Origin: Komagataeibacter intermedius TF2
GTDB taxonomy: Bacteria; Pseudomonadota; Alphaproteobacteria; Acetobacterales; Acetobacteraceae
Assembly: GCF_000964425.1 (NCBI RefSeq)
Contig: NZ_BANF01000026.1
Location: 1 to 42,171 of the forward strand
Direction: 5' to 3'
Length of the DNA stretch: 42,171 nucleotides
The translations under genes were made by a program, and so were the position numbers. The notes under the pieces were generated by a model, which worked only from the letters and a program-made list of their open reading frames with translations, searched no databases and had not been told where the DNA came from. Numbering within the stretch: position 1 is the stretch's first letter; every line of letters starts with the position of its first letter. This document shows, piece by piece, positions 19,780-27,932 of the stretch.

Positions 19780-19826
19780 AAGTGTCTGGTGAAGCTTTTT
19801 CCAAAAAGGCGGCGCCCAGAAACTTT
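19780..19826. repeat. Palindromic intergenic repeat, copy 2 (short form)
   Basis: The left end AAGTGTCTGGTGAAGC and the right end GGCGCCCAGAAACTTT form an imperfect inverted repeat; the centre CTTTTTCCAAAAAGGCGGCG matches the core of the copy at 16114-16190 on the opposite strand. It lies 12 bases after the lolD stop and lacks about 30 internal bases present in copy 1. Confidence 0.6.
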
Positions 19827-19904
19827 CATCATTTTCAAGGGGGCAGCCCGTGCCCCGCGCATGGGGGCGTGCGAATCAGATGCGGTGTGGGGTAGGATGC
19901 GGCC

Positions 19905-22900
19905 ATGTCCCATGCCGATTTCGTCCACCTGCGTGTCCACTCCGCCTATTCCCTCAGTCAGGGGGCCATCCGCGTGCCCGAACTGGTGGCGCTGGCGCAT
20001 GACATGCGCATGCCCGCCGTCGCCATTACCGATACGGGCAACATGTTCGGCGCGCTGGAGTTTTCGCAATATTGCGGCAAGAAGGGCGTGCAGCCCATCA
20101 TCGGCTGCCAGATCGGCCTGCCATCGCGCAGCGACAAGCCCGGCAGCCCGGCGGAGCCGGTCGTCCTGCTGGCGCGTAATGCGGAAGGGCTGGCCAACCT
20201 GCAGTTCCTGTCTTCCTCGGGGTTCCTGCAGCACGAAACGGATGAACCGACCGTGCCGGTGGATCTGCTGTGCGAACGCGCGGGCGGGCTGTTCCTGCTG
20301 ACGGGCGGCAGCCGGGGGCCGTTGTTCCACATGCTGGCCGAAGGGCAGGAGAGGGAGGCCGCGCGCCTCATGGACCGCCTGCATGAAGCCTATGGCAGCC
20401 ACATGGCGGTGGAACTGCACCGCCACGGACAGGCTGCGGACCGCGCGGTGGAACCGGGCATGATCGCCATGGCCGACCGCATGGGCCTGCCGCTGGTGGC
20501 CACCAATGAATGTTTTTTCCCGAAACCGGACATGTACGAGGCGCATGATGCGCTGCTGTGCATCGCGCAGGGCCGCACCATGGCCGAACGCGACCGCTGG
20601 CGGGTGACGCCCGAACACTGGTTCAAGCCGCCGGAGGTCATGCGCGAACTGTTCGCCGACCTGCCCGAAGCATGCGACAATACGCTGGATATCGCGCGCT
20701 GCTGCGCCATTGCGGTGGAAACGCGCAAGCCCCTGCTGCCGGTCTGCCCCAAGGTGGAAGAAGGCCAGACCGAAGAGCAGACATTGCGGCACATGGCGGT
20801 GACCGGCCTGAAAAACCGCCTGTCGCGCATGACTGTCGATGACGAGACGCGCACGAAATACGAAGAGCGCCTGGTATTCGAACTCGACATCATCGCCCAG
20901 ATGGGCTTCCCCGGTTATTTCATGATCGTGGCCGACTTCATCCAGTGGGCCAAGGCGCATGACATTCCCGTAGGGCCGGGGCGCGGGTCGGGTGCCGGGT
21001 CGCTGGCGGCGTGGGCGCTGACCATTACCGATATCGACCCCATTCCCTTTAACCTGCTGTTCGAACGGTTCCTCAACCCCGAACGTGTGTCGATGCCTGA
21101 CTTCGACATCGACTTCTGCCAGGACCGGCGTGACGAGGTCATCCGTTACGTCCGCAATGAATACGGCCCCGACCGCGTGGCCCAGATCATCACGTTCGGT
21201 AAGCTGCAGGCGCGCGCGGCGGTGCGTGACGTGGGGCGCGTACTGGGCCTGCCGTTTGGCATGGTCAACCGCGTGGCGGAGCTGATCCCCAACAATCCCG
21301 CCCAGCCGGTGACGCTGAAGCAGGCGATCGAGGGTGAGCCGCGCCTGCAGGAAATGCGCGACGAGGACGAAGCCATCCGCCGCCTGCTGGAAATCGGCCA
21401 GCAGCTGGAAGGCCTGTTCCGCCACGCCAGCACCCACGCGGCCGGCGTGGTGATTGGCGATCGCGAACTGGTGGAGCTTGTGCCGCTGTATCGCGACCCC
21501 AAGAACGACATGCTGGTCACGCAGTACAACATGAAGTTCGTGGAGCAGGCGGGGCTGGTCAAATTCGACTTCCTCGGCCTGACCACGCTGACCATCCTGC
21601 AGCGCGCGGTGCAGTTCCTGCATGGCATGGGGATCGAGGTTGACCTGTCGGCCCTGCCGCTGGATGACGAACTGACCTACGACATGCTGGCGCGTGGCGA
21701 TACGGGCGGCGTGTTCCAGTTCGAAGGTGCGGGCATGCGCGACGTGCTCAAGCAGATGCGCCCGACCCGGCTGGAGGACCTGATCGCCGCCGTGGCGCTG
21801 TACCGTCCCGGCCCAATGGCCAATATTCCCGATTACTGCCGACGCAAGCATGGCGAGGCATGGGAGCCGCCACACGAGGAGATCCGGGACATCCTCGAAG
21901 AGACCTACGGCATCATGGTCTATCAGGAACAGGTCATGCAGATCGCCCAGAAAATGGCGGGCTACAGCCTGGGCGGGGCCGACCTGCTGCGGCGCGCCAT
22001 GGGCAAGAAGATCCGCGCGGAAATGGACCGCCAGCGCGTGATCTTTACCGAAGGGGCGATGAAGCGCGGCATCGAGCGCGAAAAGGCGGCCGAGGTGTTC
22101 GACCTCATGGCCAAGTTCGCCGATTACGGGTTCAACAAATCCCATGCCGCCGCCTACGCGCTGGTGTCGTACCAGACGGCGTGGATGAAGGCGAACCACC
22201 CGGTCGCCTTCATTGCCGCATGCATGTCCCTTGCGCGTGAAAAGACCGACAAGCTGGCGGGGCTGCGGCAGGAAGCGGACAGGCTGGGCATTCCGCTGCT
22301 GCCGCCCGACATCAATGCTTCCGGCGCGGATTTCACGGTGGAAAAAATGCCCGATGGCCAGACCTATGGCATCCGCTACGCGCTGGCGGCGGTCAAGAAG
22401 GTGGGGCTGAGCGCCATGCAGTCGCTGGTGGCGGTGCGCGGTGACAGGCCATTTGGGGATCTGGAGGATCTGGCCGCGCGTCTTGACCCCCGGCAGGTCA
22501 ACAAGATGCAGCTGGAAAACCTGGCCCGCGCGGGGGCGTTCGACACCATCCTGCCCAACCGTGCGCAGGCCTGCGGGGCGGCGGAAACCGTCATGCGGCG
22601 CGCGCAGGCCAATGCGCAGGAAGCGGCCAGCGGCCAGATCGGCCTGTTTGGCGGTGGCGGCAGCACGCCCGCCCAGCGTGAACCGCTGCGCCTGCCGCGC
22701 TGCGCCGACTGGCCTGAATTCGAACGGCTGAACATGGAAGCGGACGCCATCGGCTTCCATCTGACGGGGCATCCGCTGGATTCCTATGGTCCGCTCATGC
22801 GCAGGCTGGGCGCGGTCAGGGCTACGGGGCTGGAGGCGGCGGCACAGGCGGGCATCGGCCGCGTCAAGATCGCGGGCTGCGTGGTGGACCGCAAGGAACG

Positions 22901-23339
22901 CCCGACGCGCACGGGCAACAAGATGGCGTGGGTGCGCCTGTCCGATGCGTCTGGCGGGTGCGAGATCACGTTCTTTTCCGAAGTGCTGTCGCGGTCGCGC
23001 GAAATCCTGGTGGCGGGCAACGCGGTGGTTGTCTCGGCAGATCTGAAGATGGATGGCGAAGCGCTGCGCATCACCGCATCCGACGTGATGGAACTGGAAC
23101 AGGCGGCGGCGGAAGCGGCGGCCGAACTGCGCATATGGTTCGACCGGGCGGATGCGCTGGAACCAATCCGTGACGTGCTGCAGGGCAATGGCAACGGGCG
23201 CGGGCGGGTGATCCTGCTACCATCGGTTGCGGAAACGCGCGACGTGGAGCTGACGCTGGCCGAACGCTACCGCGTGACGCCACGCGTGGCGCAGATGATC
23301 AAGGCCATCGAGGGCGTGGGGAAAGTGGAACAGTTCTAG
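19905..23339 (+). CDS. dnaE: DNA polymerase III subunit alpha (DnaE1 type)
   Basis: Catalytic subunit of the replicative polymerase. The 1144-residue protein has an N-terminal PHP domain (starting FVHLRVHSAYSLSQGAI), a family C palm with GPGRGSGAGSLAAWAL, the catalytic aspartates in PDFDIDFCQDRR (D399, D401) and in VKFDFLG (D555), the FNKSHAAAYALVSYQTAWMK segment, helix-hairpin-helix repeats and a C-terminal OB fold (about residues 985-1060, RVKIAGCVVDRKE). Length and ending match DnaE1 rather than the error-prone DnaE2/ImuC. It stands alone after the repeat, with a weak ribosome site (TAGGATGCGGCC). Confidence 0.96.
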   Translation: MSHADFVHLRVHSAYSLSQGAIRVPELVALAHDMRMPAVAITDTGNMFGALEFSQYCGKKGVQPIIGCQIGLPSRSDKPGSPAEPVVLLARNAEGLANLQFLSSSGFLQHETDEPTVPVDLLCERAGGLFLLTGGSRGPLFHMLAEGQEREAARLMDRLHEAYGSHMAVELHRHGQAADRAVEPGMIAMADRMGLPLVATNECFFPKPDMYEAHDALLCIAQGRTMAERDRWRVTPEHWFKPPEVMRELFADLPEACDNTLDIARCCAIAVETRKPLLPVCPKVEEGQTEEQTLRHMAVTGLKNRLSRMTVDDETRTKYEERLVFELDIIAQMGFPGYFMIVADFIQWAKAHDIPVGPGRGSGAGSLAAWALTITDIDPIPFNLLFERFLNPERVSMPDFDIDFCQDRRDEVIRYVRNEYGPDRVAQIITFGKLQARAAVRDVGRVLGLPFGMVNRVAELIPNNPAQPVTLKQAIEGEPRLQEMRDEDEAIRRLLEIGQQLEGLFRHASTHAAGVVIGDRELVELVPLYRDPKNDMLVTQYNMKFVEQAGLVKFDFLGLTTLTILQRAVQFLHGMGIEVDLSALPLDDELTYDMLARGDTGGVFQFEGAGMRDVLKQMRPTRLEDLIAAVALYRPGPMANIPDYCRRKHGEAWEPPHEEIRDILEETYGIMVYQEQVMQIAQKMAGYSLGGADLLRRAMGKKIRAEMDRQRVIFTEGAMKRGIEREKAAEVFDLMAKFADYGFNKSHAAAYALVSYQTAWMKANHPVAFIAACMSLAREKTDKLAGLRQEADRLGIPLLPPDINASGADFTVEKMPDGQTYGIRYALAAVKKVGLSAMQSLVAVRGDRPFGDLEDLAARLDPRQVNKMQLENLARAGAFDTILPNRAQACGAAETVMRRAQANAQEAASGQIGLFGGGGSTPAQREPLRLPRCADWPEFERLNMEADAIGFHLTGHPLDSYGPLMRRLGAVRATGLEAAAQAGIGRVKIAGCVVDRKERPTRTGNKMAWVRLSDASGGCEITFFSEVLSRSREILVAGNAVVVSADLKMDGEALRITASDVMELEQAAAEAAAELRIWFDRADALEPIRDVLQGNGNGRGRVILLPSVAETRDVELTLAERYRVTPRVAQMIKAIEGVGKVEQF

Positions 23340-23458
23340 GCCCGTAGCCAAAGCGCGGGCAGGGACGCCATGAACCTTGCATGTGCGGGGCTGCGGTGTC
23401 ATACGCAACCCCTGCCTGTTTTTTTCATTGTCCCTGTCGACGCAATGCCGGATACAGA

Positions 23459-24628
23459 ATGGACCAGACCAATCCCGCTACCACCCTGTCGCACCAGCAC
23501 GCTACCTTTCCCGACGGATTGCAGCTGGACTGTGGCTTCCGCCTTGCCCCGGTGGATGTGGCGTACCGCACCTATGGCACCCTGTCGCCCGCGCGTGACA
23601 ATGCGGTCCTTGTCTGCCATGCGCTGACGGGGGACCAGTACGTGGCCGACCCCCACCCCCTGACGGGCAAGCCCGGATGGTGGGGACGCATGGTCGGGCC
23701 GGGGCTGCCGATCGATACCGACCGTTTTTTCGTCATCTGCGTGAATGTTCTGGGCGGCTGCATGGGCACGACCGGTCCGCGCAGCCTGCGGGTGCGCGAA
23801 GACGGCACGGAAGAGCCATGGGGCACGGATTTCCCCGCCATCACCATCCGCGACATGGTGCGCGCGCAGCATCTCCTGATCGAACATATGGGCATTGACC
23901 GCCTGCTGGCGGTGGTGGGCGGGTCCATGGGCGGCATGCAGGTGCTGGAATGGTGCGCGACCTATCCGGAGCAGGTGTTCGCGGCCATGCCGATTGCGAC
24001 ATCGCCCTTCCATTCCGCGCAGAACATCGCGTTCAACGAGGTCAGCCGCCAGGCCATATTCGCCGATCCGCAATGGCATGGCGGCCGCTACTGGGAATGT
24101 AACGAGATCCCGGCCCGTGGGCTGGCTGTGGCGCGCATGATGGCGCACATCACCTACCTGTCCGAAGCGGCGCTGACGCGCAAGTTCGGCCGCCGCGTGC
24201 GTACGTCCCCCGGACGGGGGGCCGCAGGCGGGCCGGGCGCGCTGTTTGGCGAGATGTTCGAGGTGGAAAGCTACCTGCGGCATCAGGGATCGACCTTCGT
24301 GCGGCGGTTTGACGCCAATTCCTACCTGACGATCACGCGCGCGATGGATTATTTCGACCTTGGGGCCGAGCATGATGGTGACATGTCGCGTCCGTTCCGG
24401 GGCACGCGCACGCGGTTCTGCATCATTTCGTTTTCGTCCGACTGGCTGTTTCCGACATCGCAGGCGCGGCTTCTGGCGCGGGCACTCAATCAGGTCGCGG
24501 CAAACGTGTCCTTTGTCGAGATCGATAGCGACAAGGGGCATGATGCCTTCCTGCTTGATGAACCTGATTTTGACCGGACGATCCGCGGCTTCCTGTGCGG
24601 GGCTGCCGAACATGCGGGGATTGGCTGA
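23459..24628 (+). CDS. metX: Homoserine O-acetyltransferase
   Basis: Transfers an acetyl group from acetyl-CoA to homoserine, the first committed step of methionine synthesis by direct sulfhydrylation. The 389-residue alpha/beta hydrolase shows the nucleophile elbow [14 protein letters not shown] (Ser at about residue 156), the acid in [11 protein letters not shown] (Asp about 328) and the His in [13 protein letters not shown] (about 361), plus the family blocks [11 protein letters not shown] and [12 protein letters not shown]. Some family members use succinyl-CoA; sequence alone by eye does not settle this. The ATG at 23459 is chosen because homology begins just after it. metW follows two bases after the stop. 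Confidence 0.93.
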   Translation: MDQTNPATTLSHQHATFPDGLQLDCGFRLAPVDVAYRTYGTLSPARDNAVLVCHALTGDQYVADPHPLTGKPGWWGRMVGPGLPIDTDRFFVICVNVLGGCMGTTGPRSLRVREDGTEEPWGTDFPAITIRDMVRAQHLLIEHMGIDRLLAVVGGSMGGMQVLEWCATYPEQVFAAMPIATSPFHSAQNIAFNEVSRQAIFADPQWHGGRYWECNEIPARGLAVARMMAHITYLSEAALTRKFGRRVRTSPGRGAAGGPGALFGEMFEVESYLRHQGSTFVRRFDANSYLTITRAMDYFDLGAEHDGDMSRPFRGTRTRFCIISFSSDWLFPTSQARLLARALNQVAANVSFVEIDSDKGHDAFLLDEPDFDRTIRGFLCGAAEHAGIG

Positions 24629-24630
24629 CC

Positions 24631-25245
24631 ATGCGGCTTGACCAGCGCCTGATCGCGGGCATGATCCGTCCCCGGACCCGCGTGCTGGATGTGGGCAGCG
24701 GCGATGGCGCGTTGCTGGATTATCTGTTCCGCAACAGCGGGTGTGACGCGCGCGGGATCGAGATCGACATGCGCGAGGTCACGCGCTCGGTCGCCCATGG
24801 CCTGCCGGTCATGCATGGCGACGCGGACCATGACCTTGTCCATTATCCCGATAACGCGTTCGATTATGTGGTGCTGCAGCGCACCCTGCAGGCGGTCGAA
24901 CGCCCGCGTGAGGTGCTGCGCCAGATGCTGCGCATCGGGCGGTACGCCATCGTGTCGTTTCCCAATTTCGGCCACTGGCGGCTGCGCCTGCAGCTTCTGC
25001 TGCGCGGGCGCATGCCCATGACCAGCGTGTGGAGCACGCCGTGGTACGACACGCCCAACATCCACCCGTGCACGATCCTCGACTTTTTGACGCTATGTCG
25101 CGATGAGGGCTATGTTGTCCAGCAGTGGATGGCCGTTGATGAGGACGGCGAGCGCGCACCGTGGCGGCGTTCGATCCGGCTGGCCAACCTGTTCGGGGAA
25201 CAGGCGCTGTTTCTGTTACGGCGCAAGGACACCCCCCGGAAATAA
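24631..25245 (+). CDS. metW: Methionine biosynthesis protein MetW
   Basis: MetW family proteins accompany MetX in proteobacteria and are thought to be needed for, or to activate, the acetyltransferase. The 204-residue protein has a class I methyltransferase-like fold with VLDVGSGDGALLDYL (about residues 16-30), the RGIEIDMREV strand, the FDYVVLQRTLQAVERP segment typical of MetW, and FPNFGHWRLRLQLLLRGRMP. The ATG at 24631 directly follows metX, so both are in one operon. Confidence 0.93.
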   Translation: MRLDQRLIAGMIRPRTRVLDVGSGDGALLDYLFRNSGCDARGIEIDMREVTRSVAHGLPVMHGDADHDLVHYPDNAFDYVVLQRTLQAVERPREVLRQMLRIGRYAIVSFPNFGHWRLRLQLLLRGRMPMTSVWSTPWYDTPNIHPCTILDFLTLCRDEGYVVQQWMAVDEDGERAPWRRSIRLANLFGEQALFLLRRKDTPRK

Positions 25246-25271
25246 AGTCGCCACGGTGGGGAGAAGTGATA

Positions 25272-25883
25272 GTGGATACTCTTGAGGCCATCCGGACCCG
25301 GCGCGCCATCCGCGCGTATGACCCGACGCATGAGATCAGCCCGGCGGACCTGCACGAACTGCTGTCGGCTGCCCGCCATGCCCCTTCGGCGTTCAATATC
25401 CAGCATTGCCGTTTCGTGGTGGTGAAAGATCCGGCCCTGCGTCGTGAACTGCGCAAGGTGGCGTGGGACCAGCCGGATGTGACCGATGCTTCCGCCCTGA
25501 TCGTGATCTGTGCCGACCGTGATGCGTGGAAGAAGGACCCGGCCCGTTATTTCGATGGCGCGCCCGATGACGTGAAGCAGCGCATGGCGGACATGATCCG
25601 GGGCTATTACGACGGTCGCGAATGGGTCCAGCAGGACGAAACCATGCGCAGCGCGGGGCTTGCGGCCCAGACCCTCATGCTGGCCGCGACGGCCAGGGGC
25701 TACCAGTCCTGTCCCATGGACGGGTTCGATTATGATGCGGTCGGCCGGCTGATCAACCTACCTGCTGACCACGTGGTGGCAATGTTTGTCGTCATTGGCA
25801 AAGGCACGGAACAGGCCCCGCCGCGCGTGGGCAAGCTGCCCGATGCCGATGTCATCCTGACCGACCGCTTTCCCCCGGCCTGA
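25272..25883 (+). CDS. Nitroreductase family FMN-dependent oxidoreductase
   Basis: The 203-residue protein belongs to the NfsB/YodC-like nitroreductases, FMN homodimers that reduce nitro compounds, quinones or enones with NAD(P)H. The N-terminal FMN-phosphate motif is TRRAIRAYDP (about residues 8-17), followed by LLSAARHAPSAFNIQ and later LAAQTLMLAATARGYQSCPMDGFD (read in pieces), which forms the second flavin contact. The physiological substrate cannot be named. Translation probably starts at GTG 25272, with GGGGAGAAG upstream; another in-frame GTG lies two codons earlier. The gene follows metW by 26 bases. Confidence 0.88.
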   Translation: MDTLEAIRTRRAIRAYDPTHEISPADLHELLSAARHAPSAFNIQHCRFVVVKDPALRRELRKVAWDQPDVTDASALIVICADRDAWKKDPARYFDGAPDDVKQRMADMIRGYYDGREWVQQDETMRSAGLAAQTLMLAATARGYQSCPMDGFDYDAVGRLINLPADHVVAMFVVIGKGTEQAPPRVGKLPDADVILTDRFPPA

Positions 25884-25928
25884 ACCGGGGGCGTCCTGCA
25901 TGGCGGGACAAAAGGGGAGGAAGGCTGC

Positions 25929-26012
25929 ATGAAAAAGCTTGCAGTCCGTTCCGCAACCCTATACAGCCTCAGGCTTGGGAACAGACCGCGCCTGTTCCCT
26001 GTGCTGGTTTGA
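25929..26012 (+). CDS. Possible 27-residue leader peptide upstream of the helicase gene
   Basis: An ATG at 25929 preceded by an unusually strong ribosome site (GGGGAGGAAGG, 4-14 bases upstream) opens a 27-residue frame starting MKKLAVRS and rich in Leu and Arg. The 3' half of this frame contains a perfect 8-bp hairpin, GGGAACAG (25977-25984) with CTGTTCCC (25992-25999). This could be a small peptide or a leader that controls the downstream gene, or chance. The rest of 25884-26217 has no other gene that I can see. Confidence 0.3.
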   Translation: MKKLAVRSATLYSLRLGNRPRLFPVLV

Positions 26013-26217
26013 TTGCACGTGTCCTTGACGCGGGGGACACGATACAGAAGCAGACTGGACCGGCCTTTATCCCTTACATGATATCCTTGCGACGACAGAC
26101 CGAGTGCCCCCGTGCATACAAGGGCCGGTGTCGGGTATGTCTGTCAGTTCGCCATTCGGGCATGCAGGTTCCTGTACGCCCCGCGGCCCTGTTTTTTCGC
26201 GCCAGGAGGCGCCATTC

Positions 26218-27555
26218 ATGACAACGTTTGCCGATCTTCATCTTGCAGAGCCGCTGCTGCGGGCACTGGACGAGGAAGGCTACGCCACGCCCACCCCCAT
26301 TCAGGCTGGCGCCATTCCCTATCTGCTGGAAGGGCGTGACCTGCTGGGACTGGCACAGACCGGAACAGGCAAGACCGCGGCCTTCGCGCTGCCGATCCTT
26401 GACCGGCTTTTCCGTGAAAAGGGCCGTGCCCACCCCAAGGGCGCACGCGCGCTGGTGCTGGCGCCGACCCGTGAACTGGCTTCCCAGATCGGGGAAAGCT
26501 TCGCATCCTACGCCCGCCACATGCGTTTCAGCCATGCCGTCGTATTTGGCGGCGTGGGGCAGGGGCGCCAGATCGAGGCCCTGCGCCGTGGCGTGGACGT
26601 GCTGGTTGCCGCCCCTGGCCGCCTGCTGGACCTGATGGGACAGGGGCATGTCGACCTGTCCGGGCTTGAGGTGCTGGTGCTGGACGAAGCCGACCGCATG
26701 CTGGACATGGGCTTCGTGCGCGATATCCGCAAGATTGTCGCGGCCCTGCCGACCGATCGGCAGACTCTGCTGTTCTCGGCCACCATGCCCAAGACCATTT
26801 CCGACCTGGCGCATGGCCTGCTGCGTGATCCCGCCACGGTGCAGGTCACGCCGCCGTCCAGCACGGTGGACCGTATCCGCCAGGCCGTGATGTTTGTCGA
26901 TACCGGCAACAAGCGCGAGGCGCTGAAGCTGCTGGTTGATTCGCCCAAGGTCGAACGCGCCGTGGTCTTCACGCTGATGAAGCATGAAGCCAACAAGGTC
27001 GCATCCTTCCTGAATGAACACGGGATCACGGCTGAAGCCATTCATGGCAACAAGTCGCAGGGCGCGCGTGAACGCGCCATGTCCGGGTTCCGGTCGGGCA
27101 ATGTCAAGGTGCTGGTGGCGACCGATATCGCCGCCCGTGGCATTGACGTGGATGACGTGACCCACGTGTTCAATTACGACCTGCCCAACGTGCCCGAAAG
27201 CTATGTGCACCGCATTGGCCGCACGGCGCGCGCCGGGCGTGAAGGCTGGGCCGTTTCCCTGTGTGATGCGGAACAGCGGGCCTGGCTGCGCGATATTGAA
27301 AAGAATATCGGCAAGAAGATCCCGGTCGTGTCCGAACATCCCTACCATTCGGAATCGGCCGAGAATTCCACCATGCGTCCGCCCGTGCTGGGTGGCGGTG
27401 GCCGTGGCCGCGGGGGCGGCGGTGGCCGTTCCGGTGGCGGACGCCCCGGTGGCAGTGGTCGTCCGGCGGGCGGTGGCCGTCCGCCCGGTGGTGGTCGTGG
27501 CGGCCGTCCCGGCGGCGGTGGCCGTCCGGGTGGTGCATCGCGCCGCGCGGTCTGA
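26218..27555 (+). CDS. rhlE: DEAD-box ATP-dependent RNA helicase, RhlE type
   Basis: Unwinds short RNA duplexes in ribosome assembly, RNA decay or cold adaptation. The 445-residue protein has the Q motif (TPIQAGAIP), motif I AQTGTGKT, Ia [10 protein letters not shown], Ib [47 protein letters not shown] and [15 protein letters not shown]. After about residue 385 comes a low-complexity tail of about 55 residues made almost only of Gly, Arg and Pro, which in such helicases gives general RNA binding. The ATG at 26218 has AGGAGG seven bases upstream. A terminator follows at 27593. The RhlE name rests on overall pattern; other subfamilies such as DeaD are longer. Confidence 0.9.
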   Translation: MTTFADLHLAEPLLRALDEEGYATPTPIQAGAIPYLLEGRDLLGLAQTGTGKTAAFALPILDRLFREKGRAHPKGARALVLAPTRELASQIGESFASYARHMRFSHAVVFGGVGQGRQIEALRRGVDVLVAAPGRLLDLMGQGHVDLSGLEVLVLDEADRMLDMGFVRDIRKIVAALPTDRQTLLFSATMPKTISDLAHGLLRDPATVQVTPPSSTVDRIRQAVMFVDTGNKREALKLLVDSPKVERAVVFTLMKHEANKVASFLNEHGITAEAIHGNKSQGARERAMSGFRSGNVKVLVATDIAARGIDVDDVTHVFNYDLPNVPESYVHRIGRTARAGREGWAVSLCDAEQRAWLRDIEKNIGKKIPVVSEHPYHSESAENSTMRPPVLGGGGRGRGGGGGRSGGGRPGGSGRPAGGGRPPGGGRGGRPGGGGRPGGASRRAV

Positions 27556-27592
27556 TCACACGCGGCGGTTTTGCCCGGTGTGATGATACGGG

Positions 27593-27628
27593 AAAGGCAT
27601 CCGGTCCATGCGACCGGGTGCCTTTTTT
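27593..27628 (+). terminator. Rho-independent terminator of the DEAD-box helicase gene
   Basis: AAAGGCATCCGGTC (27593-27606) pairs with GACCGGGTGCCTTT (27612-27625) with one G-U wobble, loop CATGC, ending in six T residues. Confidence 0.9.
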
Positions 27629-27693
27629 CGTTTTTATCAGTGGGGCAGGGCAGTGTCGGCAGGTTTTATCGAGTAATCCGGTCGCGATGATTT

Positions 27694-27716
27694 ATCATGT
27701 AATATATATTCATGAT
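27694..27716. promoter_or_regulatory. AT-rich inverted repeat upstream of bcsAB
   Basis: ATCATG (27694-27699) and CATGAT (27711-27716) flank an 11-base A/T core. It lies in a distinctly AT-rich stretch of about 270 bases (27640-27910) that should hold the bcsAB promoter. The identity of any bound regulator is unknown; the symmetry is short enough to occur by chance. No other gene is seen in 27629-27932. Confidence 0.3.
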
Positions 27717-27932
27717 TTGTATCCATGCCGATATTATGTATGTGGGGCAGGATTTATTTCGCGCAGGCGGTATTCAAAAATAAATCCGTATTTCACATAA
27801 GACCTTGCGGTTCTGACAGCGCGTCATTTATTGTTCCTTCCCATTGAGAAAGCCACGGGAAAGAGACACTTTTTTCAGCGGAACCATTTACGATAGAAAA
27901 CAAGATCATACGTGGCGCAGGGGCGCAGTACC

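Noticed and set aside
19398-22772. Minus-strand open frame of 1124 codons opposite lolD and dnaE
   Set aside because: It is a shadow of the high third-position GC of dnaE; the His/Gln/Arg-rich product has no domain.
25872-25891. CCCCCGG/CCGGGGG stem at the end of the nitroreductase gene as a terminator
   Set aside because: It includes the stop codon region and has no T run on the plus strand; not enough for a terminator call.
27360-27555. Gly/Arg/Pro repeats in the helicase tail as a tandem DNA repeat or CRISPR-like array
   Set aside because: The repeats are in frame, imperfect and encode a known type of RNA-binding tail; there are no unique spacers.
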